Assembly: GCA_015227615.1 (NCBI GenBank)
Contig: JAALGZ010000016.1
Span: 248,001-312,000 of the forward strand
Direction of reading: 5' to 3'
DNA from: Labyrinthula sp. Ha
Lineage: Eukaryota; Sar; Bigyra; Labyrinthulida; Labyrinthulaceae
Length of the DNA stretch: 64,000 nucleotides
The first letter of the stretch is position 1; each line of letters starts with the position of its first letter. The translations under genes and the position numbers were made by a program. Positions 43,929 to 53,960 of this stretch are shown piece after piece. Below the pieces are notes generated by a model. That model was not told the origin of the DNA. It saw only the letters and a list, made by a program, of their open reading frames with translations, and searched no databases.

Positions 43929-44922
43929 CTATAACTTAACAACCTGAGTCCCATTCTCTTTTCTCAGTTTCCAATCTCCTTCACTACGTGCACAGAACCT
44001 ATCCATCAAGAGTTGAAGTACCTGTGGTGGTCGACTTGAGTAGGTTACAAGGGACATTTTTCTCAGATCAGCTCCACTTTTAAGAATGTTAGAGAATATA
44101 TATGATGTATTTACATAAATTTCTTTCGTTTTAGCAAATTCTACCATAAATCCAATTGGCTTGATTTGGATAGAAAGTAAGTGAGATAAAAGACATACGT
44201 GCACTGGATCTGATCTATCCATAAGAACATGATAATTAATCCTCAGATACAAAAGACTAATATTTTGGACTAATGAAATATAAAGAGCTAACCAATAATT
44301 ATTTTCTGCCCCAATAAAATCAATAGACAAACACTTTATCAAAGAAACATCAATTTTATTTTGTAATTTCCTGAAATAAAAACTGAGTGCGTTACAAACA
44401 GGATATCCTATATAGAATAAATTTAAATACTTTTTCATGATATGTTTTTTGTGAAAGTGATCAAAACTTTCTCTATCAGAATATGATACGTCAAATCCAG
44501 CTAACCTTGGGAATAAATCCAAAGTTTCTACAAAAATATCTTTTTTATCTCGGCTCTTTGGTCCACCAAAACTAAATATTCTTACTTGATATGGATCTAT
44601 ATTTATCTTTCTTAACAGATGTACTGTTTCTTTGTCTGATAGACTATGATATCTTAAATCCAGTCTTTTAAACTTTAGGTTTTCAATACCACTCTTCACA
44701 TCTTCTATTTCTTTCTCGGTAAGACTTTCATACCCCCCGAAAACTGTATCCGATATTTAAGGGAATCATTAGAAGGGAGTTTCCATTCTGAAGCTTTAAG
44801 TATTTTTTTAGGCGCTGCTTCGAGAAACCATTCTTGACAAGGAAGATGCAAGGAGTCCTATCCTCAACCGCATACAGCTTTTCTAGCCGAAATGGAGAGA
44901 CAGCCTTTTCTTTTGGATACAT
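43929..44922 (-). pseudogene. LRR-like protein, right copy, one frameshift
   Basis: An ATG at 44920-44922 opens 64 codons (MYPKEKAVSPFRLEKLY ... LNIGYSFRGV) that end at a run of six G. The conserved frame (YESLTEKEIEDVKSGIENL...) resumes on the other side shifted by one base and runs to 43929. One G fewer would give a continuous protein of about 325 residues with a polar N-terminus and the LRR-like hydrophobic body. The run of G makes a sequencing error possible; otherwise this is a young pseudogene. The left copy has a different length at the same T/G run and has lost the ATG region. Function not recognised. Confidence 0.45.
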
Positions 44923-44999
44923 ACTATAAAACTGTACTTTGGCTTTGAACTCTGAGTATATTTATTGAATAGATGATGTAATGTGTTGTCTCAAGAAGT

Positions 45000-47380
45000 G
45001 ACTCTTTGCTCAAGTTCTAACAAAGGGATTTCAAGTTCCATGGTAATGTCCCATTGATGTTCTTATTGTGTAAAGTGAAGAATGATAAAAGAACTAGTTT
45101 ATCCACAAGTACACTTATTTAACCTAACTCTCTAAAAAATTTAGTATAAGGGGGGGGGGGGTAACCTAGGTAGAAGTTATAAAAAAATAAGCATTAAATC
45201 GCTTAGAATAAAACTTTGCTAAAGAATAATTGATTTCATTGAGAAAGATCCTTCAGCAAATAAGCGTGTTTCCTAGCGATACAGGTTTCTTTTTTTTGGC
45301 TTCTCCTAATTGTTGAACAAAGAAATAAAATATATCAAACTGAAAAAGATGGTTTTATTATTATACATAGCATTAGACAATTGCGTTAGCTTAGCCTGAA
45401 TCGCTAGGGTAATAGACTGAAAGTTAGTAAATAATCTTCTTGAACTAGTGAAAGTGCACAGCCGAAAATAATTCTCGACTATAAAATTGGATATTTATTT
45501 TCACCTTTTTACTCTCCAAAAAACTACAGAATTACCATATTACTACATATATATTAGTTAAATAAAATATTGCGTCATGATAAGGACGGTTACAATAATA
45601 AGCGTAGTATATAGGTGAAAACAGAACGTAGGTTAAACAAGAAGGATCTAACTGTTATACTTATCTAGCAGACCAAAATCTGTTGCTACATGAGCAACCG
45701 CTGGACTTTTCATTTTATGTTGAATTCCTGTAAGGATAATACTCTGGAGTAAACGCCATCAAATATTTGTGGAAACCCCCCTGCAATAGTTGTACTAGAG
45801 AACCTAAGGAAAACAAAAACAAGTGATAAAAAGCAAAAGGAAAACAGATTTAAAAAAATAATGTCACAATGTTTCCTATTTATTTTTTGATAGTTGTAGC
45901 AAGTAGGTCCTTGTAAAACAATGTAGAATATAGCAAAAATCAAGTGATGTTTCTTCCACACTTTGCTATAGTTTAAGTCACGAAAATCCAGTGCATAAAT
46001 ATGACTAGGGAGAGTTAAACCTATCATATAGTCCAAAAAGCGAAAAAAACCTTGTTGGCTCTTTCTTATAATCCGTGCAGCTATCAGTAAGCTCTTCTAG
46101 AAAGCAGAACAAAGCAGGAGTATTCTGTTGCTCTATCGAAAATTGCTAAGTTCCAAGTAATTAATGTCTGCCATTCAAACCTTTGGTGTTATAAAGCTAA
46201 AAGGATTAGAAAAAAATATATACTACATAGAAAGCGTCTAATGATTGCTTATTATTAAATGAATTTTAAGTCTATTGTAAGTAGGACTATTTCTACTAGA
46301 TATATTTCTCCCAATATTTTGGCTTAGATTAAGCAAAAAGACTAATAACATAAAAAAATAGAGTTAGCAACAGAGTAATCTATAATGCTTTAGTGGTACC
46401 TCTGAAGGAATAGAATAATAAGATAATCATGTCCAAAAACATTTTAAATTTCCCAATTTTCTTATATCAAAATTACTATTACTTCAACTAAGAGCTATCG
46501 AAATAGTACTGATCTTTAAAACCAGCAATCAACTTAAACAGAACCCATTGGATCTAAGTTTTGTGTTAATTACTTTACTGCATAGATAACTATTTAGCAA
46601 AAGTAAGCATAATATCAGCCAGTATTTAAGGTTTGTTTTGGGAGCATCACCTCTTATTTTAAAAATTTGTTCAAGAGAAAGGGTAATGGTAATGGTGAAT
46701 ATCTTCTATTATTCTTGTTTTCGTTGCCAGTGAAAAACTTCATACATGTCACTTAAGTAGCAAATAAATAAAAATTACCTCAAATAAATCATAATCAATG
46801 GGAAGAAACATCATTTTAATCATCATTTCAAGTTTATTGGATTAAAGAAAATATTAGTAAATGACAGAATATAAATTACTTTTTCAACTATATTAATGGC
46901 TAGCAAGTGGATTTACTTTTTTTTTTGGAACTAAGTAGCACTAAGAAAGGGTTCCTATATTTTCAAGAAATTGAAAAATACTCTTGAACCAAGTGTCAAG
47001 GGTAAGGATTCTATTATTTTCATGCAAACTCTTGATAATAAAATCTCAGCTTAGCACAGCTATTGACTATTTTTTTAACTTAGACTATTTACAAGTGGGT
47101 TTAACTGTTTTCTCGCTCTATATAGGGTTAGACTGAAAGTACAATAAGATCTAAATTTAGCTAGTAGAACTGTTTATCATGAGTTATTAAAAATTTAAAG
47201 TTTATTTATTTATCTCAAGGTGGAGCATTAGAATAAATACTAATATGTTAAGAATATTGTACAAGTGTGAGCTGGTTGTTCTTGTCTAGCTGAGTTGTCA
47301 CATGTCGAATTGCAAATAAGAATGATACAAAAAAGGCTGTCTAAAGAGAGTTGTGAAGTACAATATTTTAAATAAAACTT
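45000..47380. other. 2.4-kb AT-rich desert
   Basis: No gene recognised. A 108-codon minus frame at 45710-46036 is within chance expectation and has no domain. A run of twelve G lies at 45150-45161, about 330 nt outside the right arm. Confidence 0.55.
45150..45161. repeat. G12 homopolymer
   Basis: Twelve consecutive G on the plus strand, striking in AT-rich DNA; the longest G run seen in the window. Just outside the right inverted-repeat arm. Confidence 0.95.
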
Positions 47381-47596
47381 TCACAAATAAAAAAAACTGC
47401 TAGTCTCACAGCGAAAGCTAAATTTGACAAAATTTTTACTCTTGTCAGGTAAGCCTAGAATAATACTTTTGGGTAGCTCTTTTCCGGCTTCGCTTTTTTC
47501 GACTATGGTTAGAAAAATTGCAAACGAAGAAATCATCAGAGCGGTAACATAGATAGTTAAAAATGAGAAAAGCATATAAATAAGGTTCCAGGCCAC
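47381..47596 (-). CDS. small single-span membrane protein, hypothetical
   Basis: 71 codons. An N-terminal hydrophobic stretch (LIYMLFSFLTIYVTALMISS) merges with FAIFLTIV, then a polar basic part (EKSEAGKELPKSIILGLPDKSK). Codon choice in the polar part (GCC, CCC, AGC) is richer in G/C than the surroundings, which hints at real coding. It lies 197 nt downstream of CK1 on the same strand. The start codon sits inside a perfect 8-bp hairpin (CCAGGCCA/TGGCCTGG, 47590-47610). No family recognised; it may be chance. Confidence 0.35.
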   Translation of the reverse strand: MAWNLIYMLFSFLTIYVTALMISSFAIFLTIVEKSEAGKELPKSIILGLPDKSKNFVKFSFRCETSSFFYL

Positions 47597-47793
47597 GTTT
47601 TGGCCTGGTTATAGGTGATTTGAAAGATTAAATACTAGAGCATTCACCTAAGCTTTCGTAAAAGCTTTCAGAAATTATGACCACTGCCTTCAGCAAAAAA
47701 AGCTTCTACCAGTAGAGAAACCAAACACTATATATAAAGGAAAAGATACTAGAACACATAAAGAACCTTGCAAAACTATACTTCGTCAAACAA

Positions 47794-48789
47794 TTAGTTC
47801 TTTTGCATGTTAGCTGCGCCAACTTCTCCACCACCCATAGCATAGCCTTGGACGTTTCCACTTTTCAACTGCTTACTGGAACTGCTCGAGCTTTTCATCT
47901 GCTTGGCAAGTTTCATCCAGTCGAACATTGTTGCGCTATCAGCATATCTACCCCTGTCAATGGCATCTCTGAAGAGCTGTCTCAAATAAGGATAATTGGG
48001 CTTATCTTCAAACCTCAAACTGCGACAGTATTCAAGATACCTTTTAAGCTCCTCAGGGCAATCTTTCGTCAATTGGGTGATTGAAACGGACATCTTCTTA
48101 TCCATAATCTTCTGATATTTCTGCTTCTTTGTGTTTGCTCTCAATCCCTGCCAAGGTAGCTGCCCCTTAGCAAAATATACAAGAACGTATCCAATGGACT
48201 CCATATCATCTCGGCGACTTTGTTCAACCCCAAGATGGTTGTTAATACTCGCATATCTAGGAGTACCTGTCAGGTTTTTACCCTCGCGGTATGGCATGTG
48301 TTGTCTTGTTTTAGGATGTCTATATCTCTTCGACAATCCAAAATCAATAACGTACAGGAGATTCAACCTTCTTCCTCTTCCAGCTAGAAAGTTGTCTGGT
48401 TTGATGTCTCGGTGAATAAAGTGTTTAGTGTGCATGTACTCGATTCTGCTTACCAGCTGTTCTCCCACAAGCATAACCGTGTGAGGCGAAAAATGTCGGT
48501 CACAAGCATTGAACAAATCTTCAAGAGATGGTCCAAGGAGGTCCATAACTAGCACATTGTAATTAGTTTCCACACCAAACCAATGAAGATAAGGGATTCC
48601 GACACCACCTTGTAACACCCTGTATAACTTACTTTCGTAAAGCAACTGAGGATGCTTCGAGCGCAGTCTCTCCAGTTTAATCGCAACATCCTCCCCAGTT
48701 GTCACATCTGTGCCTATGTATACTTCTCCAAAAGACCCGCTTCCCACTTTTCTTCCAAGGCGGTATTTTTTTCCGACGCGTCGCTCCAT
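47794..48789 (-). CDS. casein kinase 1 family Ser/Thr kinase
   Basis: 331 residues, single exon. The kinase domain spans about 8-285: glycine loop [11 protein letters not shown] (16-26), Lys38 in VAIKLE, catalytic [10 protein letters not shown] (126-135), [11 protein letters not shown] (149-159), and the CK1-specific [13 protein letters not shown] replacing the APE motif, with [25 protein letters not shown] matches the L-9D loop of CK1 delta/epsilon/plant CKL types. The C-terminal tail is short (about 45 residues), Ser-rich then Gly-rich, lacking a lipidation motif. CK1 enzymes phosphorylate acidic or primed substrates in trafficking, signalling and division. The start ATG is the standard [14 protein letters not shown]. 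Confidence 0.96.
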   Translation of the reverse strand: MERRVGKKYRLGRKVGSGSFGEVYIGTDVTTGEDVAIKLERLRSKHPQLLYESKLYRVLQGGVGIPYLHWFGVETNYNVLVMDLLGPSLEDLFNACDRHFSPHTVMLVGEQLVSRIEYMHTKHFIHRDIKPDNFLAGRGRRLNLLYVIDFGLSKRYRHPKTRQHMPYREGKNLTGTPRYASINNHLGVEQSRRDDMESIGYVLVYFAKGQLPWQGLRANTKKQKYQKIMDKKMSVSITQLTKDCPEELKRYLEYCRSLRFEDKPNYPYLRQLFRDAIDRGRYADSATMFDWMKLAKQMKSSSSSSKQLKSGNVQGYAMGGGEVGAANMQKN

Positions 48790-49838
48790 TCAGAACAAAC
48801 TCTTATAAAAGTCTAAAAATAGTGAAAACTTGATAAAACGCCTTGAAACAATGTCAATCCAATACTTATTAAGTATTCAGACGAATGCCAATGGGGGGTT
48901 ATGATTTGTATATACCTTATTGCGATTCAGATGATCTGATTTTGTGATTTGTTTTTCTTTTGTTTTCCTCCTTGATTTTTTATAAGGATTTAACGAACGA
49001 ATTCAGATCGGGCTAATTTTCAACACATGGCTTTTTTGGACAGTTCTATTTGCCTTTTTGTATCCTCTAGTTAATTATTAACTGAGGCCATTATAGTACA
49101 CTGAATCAGTACTGTATCCAACTAAAGAAGTTTCCTTACTTGTATTAAGTGAAATAACTTCTTTGAGAAGTAAACAACATAGCACTTTTAGACAAAAGAA
49201 ATATATAAATAGTAAAGTATAAAGAGGCTGGAGAACCTAGGAACTCTAGTTCTAAATACTAGGGTCTAAGTCATTCCATATACTCAACGTATTCAGGTTC
49301 TAAGGACTTCATTTCTTTCTTTGAGTCGTAGAACCATTGAAAGTTGCAATTACATAACTTGTACTCCTAAATAAAAGTATTAAACAGGGAAAACCTAGCC
49401 CAAACTGAAAAAACTTGTGGTTAATATCGGATGAGGATAAAATTTTGCACTTTGAACCTATACATGCTATTGTTAAATCCCATCAGATCTACAAAAAAGA
49501 TATCCCGTTGGAGCAGCCTAGATTTCGGACTAATAGTGAAGTGAACCAGCCGAATCACGGATTGGTAGAGCGCTAAGCTAAGGTGTTACTACTCTATTCT
49601 TTTTCTTAGGTGGTAGGATACAAATTTGCCTTGTTGCTCTGTTCTTTTTAGTTTCGCCATGCTACAAAACAATAAGTCCCTAAATAGACCGCATTTACTC
49701 TCTTAAGGCATGAAGTGACTAATATGAATTTATTGGTTGGATTGAACATTAACAAGCCAAAGAAGTAACTAGTTGAATCTTAAGGGCAAAACCAGTAACA
49801 TATTATCAATCACTGGATGCGTCGGTTAACAGCAGTGA
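48790..49838. other. 1-kb intergenic region upstream of CK1
   Basis: AT-rich with no open frame of note. A tRNA A-box-like string occurs near 49563 but does not fold (see rejected). It presumably holds the CK1 promoter; no motif recognised. Confidence 0.5.
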
Positions 49839-50360
49839 GTGAGGATATTGTCGTCAGAATCAGTTAGCGGAGAACTGATTGCAAATATGTGTTCTGCAAA
49901 ATTCAGACTACCATATGGGCTACTGGCTGTAGCTGGTATCGGCGGTGTTTCCACCCTCTGTCATTTGTATGCCCATGCCTGCATGTTTATCAATACCAGC
50001 GCACTCATTGGTTGGAATAAGTTGACTATAATAAGGAAAAAAAGAAATTACTCGAGCTAATTGAGGAAGAAGAGTTCAAGACATATAACCTTTATCCCAT
50101 CAAGAAAATAATTTTTTTTCTTGCTACTAAACGAGTTTGGATTTACAGAACTGCCACTAGGAGTGCTGTTTGCGGTGCCGTTCCTCAACAATAAGCAGGG
50201 AATTTTCTTTTGGAAGAAACTAACGTTAACGGGGCGTTTCAACCACTTTATACAAGAGCGTATGCATTAAGTCAAATCATTGAAATATTACGTCATGATG
50301 CTAAGAGCAAGGTATTGCTGAAGAGCCTAGGTGAAACTCTAGATAAAAAGATTCAATAGC
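49839..50360 (+). pseudogene. probable gene of unknown family, intron-bearing or decayed
   Basis: Three successive coding-like runs on the plus strand. The first is a hydrophobic start (LPYGLLAVAGIGGVSTLCHL, from the ATG near 49887). The second is a charged middle (DYNKEKKKLLELIEEEEFK, then YPIKKIIFFLATKRVWIYRTATR, from 50024). The third is a tail (GAFQPLYTRAYALSQIIEIL ... GETLDKKIQ, stop at about 50357-50359). A GT-AG pair of 24 or 36 nt ending at the AG near 50195 joins the last two in frame. The first two differ by one frame with no convincing intron. It may be a real gene with short introns or a recent pseudogene. G+C is clearly above the surrounding desert. Product not recognised. Confidence 0.4.
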
Positions 50361-50789
50361 CCGAGCTTTCTTGCTCCTGTAGGATTATAAATAGTAATAC
50401 TATGTTTTTGTTTGTTCCTTCAAAACAAAGTACCCCTACATTATAGTATACTAAATATTAAGGCTTTTTAAGAGGGTCAAGTAGTCTTATAACAATCTTG
50501 AATCTGCTATGAGTTACTGCGTTGAGGAGATTATGTTTCTTGTTGCATTGCGCACTCCTTTGACTATGACATAGATGCGTAAGCATAAATCCAGGCTCTT
50601 CACATCTGATTCATAGGTGGCTCATGTTAGATCTTCAAATAAGAGTAGATGCTCCTACATTTCTGTGTTGAGTCTGCCATGTTTCATTTTTTTAACTTTT
50701 CCAATAGAGTATTACGTTTGAGAATAAAGGACAAGAAAGTCAGATTTTCAGTATGATTTTCCATTCGTTTATCCTAACCGGCATTCATG

Positions 50790-50940
50790 GTATCTTAGGT
50801 CTAGACCAAAGTTAATTAACTTTATAGCTTCTAACGCCGATGATATAACTGCGCTTGAATTGAATTGCACCGAAGGATCAATCAGTCGAGTAAGAGCAGG
50901 TGTTTTAATGCTAAATAACCTTGGCAAAAGAAGCTAAGAA
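50790..50940 (+). pseudogene. coding relic of unknown family
   Basis: A frame of about 45 codons reads like protein (LINFIASNADDITALELN, then SISRVRAGVLMLNNLGK) and has higher G+C than its flanks. No start and no family. Could be an unrecognised exon of a gene with tiny introns or a remnant. Confidence 0.2.
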
Positions 50941-51632
50941 TGGTCAGGGCAAAAGGCAAGCAGCATCCGGAAAATTTGCAGGTAAAATTCTCAATGTCTT
51001 CAAACTCTTACGCAGACGCAACCGCGCATGTAATAGAAAAACTTAGCAGATTAATGTATTCATTTAGAATTCAGAGGACCGTAATCGTGGTGATAGCAAT
51101 AGACTCAACATGAAAAAGAAAAACCTTCTTTAAAAATGTTATGTTCCAAGAAGTGTTGTATAAGCTACCCTTTACATCTACTCTTAAGCTGTCTCATAAT
51201 GTTCTTTGAAGCAAAACTAACCAGGAATATGTATGATTGTGACTAGGAATATCAATGCACAAGATAGAGAAACTAAATTAACTATCAAAAGTTAGATAGT
51301 ATATTCTAATAGAACCAAGGAGAAAGTAAGGTCGGTATCTTGAGATCTAAAGGCATAGAAACAATATATTCTTAATCACATACCAAGAACAGGAAGGAAA
51401 GTTAAGAAGGGGTACACAACCTTAGACCCTGCAATCCTTGTAATAAACCCATAAAATCGATTTATATTAGAAAATCATTTACCTGACTAGAAAAAAATAA
51501 ACCTCGCAGAGGTAACAGTGAAAACAATCATGAACCTTGAAGTCTTGATCATTCTTTACAGGTGAGGCACGCCAGTCAACTCAGCAATGTAAAACCCAAA
51601 TAACCTAGATTGAATTCTGCGACAAGATAAGA

Positions 51633-52154
51633 TCAATAACATGTTAAGAGGGTTATTTTGCAGATTATATAATAAAAACTTGTAGAAGAAACATATGACA
51701 CCTTCAAATACCAATCTCTTAGAAGCCTATTTTCACAAGTTATTAATGAGATTGTTTCAAGAAAAATATGTGACATCCGCTTAAAATTCACTATAAGGAA
51801 ATAGTGCATGTACAAAAAGGAAGTCAGAGATCTGCAGCAATTACGCACTAGGTGCAAAAGAAGCCAATGTGCCATCCAAGAGAAATAAGGTTGTATACCA
51901 TGATGCTTAGCTAAGTTGCATTGTAGTGGAAATACAAGACTATCTCCTAAAGCGAATAAAAAAGATGGACGTGTATTCTTGAAAACTGGAGGAATGTCAG
52001 CAGAATTTAGAGCAACTAAGAAGAAAACATAGGTGGAAATATAGCCAGTCAATAGAGAGAATACAGATGCTATCAATATATATACATATATATATAACAG
52101 TCGCAAACAAAAATATCTCCCACGTAGATGATGGATGAAATAATAAGGTGGCAT
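51633..52154 (-). CDS. 173-codon hydrophobic ORF, hypothetical
   Basis: The longest unbroken frame in the large deserts, and longer than expected by chance at this base composition. The translation is rich in Tyr, Phe and Leu with candidate membrane spans (YIYVYILIASVFSLL, VFFLVAL), then PSFLFALGDSLVFPL, and a Cys-containing hydrophobic tail. Part of the N-terminus is encoded by a TA-repeat (52078-52097), which lowers confidence. No homologous family recognised. Confidence 0.25.
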   Translation of the reverse strand: MPPYYFIHHLRGRYFCLRLLYIYVYILIASVFSLLTGYISTYVFFLVALNSADIPPVFKNTRPSFLFALGDSLVFPLQCNLAKHHGIQPYFSWMAHWLLLHLVRNCCRSLTSFLYMHYFLIVNFKRMSHIFLETISLITCENRLLRDWYLKVSYVSSTSFYYIICKITLLTCY

Positions 52155-53759
52155 TATTGTGAGCTAAGCTTCAGATGGTTTACTCCTAGCCACACGACTA
52201 AATCTTTCCATAGTTAGATAAAATGGTAGAAGTCACCAATGCCCCAAAAAAATAAAATCCTGGGGAAAATAAAATTCATATAAAATTCTAAAAATAACGT
52301 CAGAAATACGGAATATAAACACCGATATTATAAACAATATCTTCAGAAAGGAAGTTCTACCAAAATCTGTTAAAACCAAGTTGTGTTCAAGTAACATAAT
52401 ACACACATGCAAATAAAATGTTGGTGAAATTACTCTGCTTCTAATTGTTCAATTAAAATTTTGAATATAAGCTTGAAACTTAGAGCAAATATAATCTACA
52501 ACGGGCTAAAATTAGCCATATTGCAACTTGAGTTTTATCAAATGAATTTTATAGGATTAGAAGCAAAATTTATTAGATTAAAGCATAAGAAACATCTTAT
52601 TAATTAGACCATTGATGAGGATATTTTGTTGTAAACTATTTTATAGCGTTAAGTAAAACTTCGAATCCATCAGCAGTGATTTTTGTAAACTCCCCCCTCT
52701 ACGAGGATATATTACTTCAGAAATAAATATTGATAAGATCTGTACTGCATACTAATTAAAACTATGCAAATAACTGGGAAAAGCGTTTTGAAAGAAAAAT
52801 ACCTTTGTGAAGTAATTCCCTCTAGTTTTTTATCTACCCTACAATGCTTAGCCTCTATTTGGACTCCATCATGAGATGAATATACCTGGATCCACTCTAT
52901 AACCTAAACACAGTAGAAAAGAGACCTCTGCTACCTTATCTTTTAAGATGAATTCGATATAACAACAGATAAGAGTAAGTAAATTGCCTCTTTTCCGATA
53001 CAGCCTCAAAAATCGAAATTTTTTTCAAGGTTTCTGATAAGTATAAATAAAACAAATGCAATTTTACCCCATAATTGAACCTACCTTAAAGAATCTTTTG
53101 TATACGATGAAAATAAATGATGTTTTCTTACTTTTCTTGCGAGTTCTATGATATTTGTCCCCCTCCCCCAGATGTGTCCTACATAAGGCATTGCAATTAC
53201 GTATTTTTTGATAGTAAAAGAGAAGCGGATTCCAAACTTTAGCGGTAAAATGGTCTAAACAAGTAGGAAATTACGAAAACTTCTTAAGCATTAATAGCGA
53301 TGGAGGAAAAATAGTTCAAATTGCAAAATAAAATATATATTAGATTTATTTTTGGACTCAATTAATTAGCGAAAAAGAGTTTCCCGAACAAATTGCATCG
53401 TTCCTTGAATTTCCTATCTAATTATAGGAATATACATTTAACAAACAGGATGAGTATACAGAAAAATAATATTTATTACATGTATTCATACTGACTCCCT
53501 GTTTCTATTATATTGAGAATTGGTAATTCTTGGCTAAGATATATAAAAAGTTCTACCGCTCTTAGCGAAAATCAAAAAGAAAATAGATGAAATCAAAATC
53601 TTAACTTCAGAATAGATTCTACGTTACGTGTAGTTAATACAGCTATCTCTCTAATGTCAAACAAACTATTTTGATAAAACCAATTTAATGGAATACTTTA
53701 AGCTAAGACTACTTTCAACTTCTTTTTATATACAAAATCTCCAAAGATCAATACACCTC

Positions 53760-53960
53760 TGGTCTCTTTAATAAGACGATACATTTACCTTTGTTTACAA
53801 CGAATACCTCTCTTCGTCATATCCATCAACATGAGGTTTGCTTTCAGATCAAGGGCGCTTAGAACGAGATGGGTCAGGATTCAATTACCAATATATTCCA
53901 ACTCACCCAGAAGAGATTAAGGTTCCTACATTCAAAACCTATTTCTCCTGAGCACATCCA
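53760..53960 (+). pseudogene. coding relic or unrecognised exon
   Basis: Two overlapping plus frames are open here. The better reads GRLERDGSGFNYQYIPTHPE, then EIKVPTFKTYFS and a stop at about 53948. Upstream it continues as TFVYNEYLSSSYPST with one stop between. G+C is above the flanks. No family recognised. Confidence 0.2.

Larger units (their letters stand above)
40782..44820 (-). repeat. right arm of the 4-kb inverted duplication
   Basis: Reverse complement of 1205-5243. The arm starts inside the COR coding region of the Roco gene and extends past the LRR-like gene. The arms are separated by about 35.5 kb. The right arm looks the more complete copy: it keeps the full Roco gene and a translatable 5' end of the LRR-like gene. 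Confidence 0.95.

Noticed and set aside
45710-46036. 108-codon minus-strand gene
   Set aside because: Same reason; low-complexity hydrophobic translation and no support.
49549-49635. tRNA-like string (GGTAGAGCGCTAAG with a degenerate B-box downstream)
   Set aside because: The acceptor and T stems do not pair and the B-box is poor; at best a tRNA-derived remnant, more likely chance.
52078-52097. Telomere, centromere or MITE signal from TA repeats
   Set aside because: Short simple TA repeats are scattered through all deserts and show no terminal repeats or array structure.
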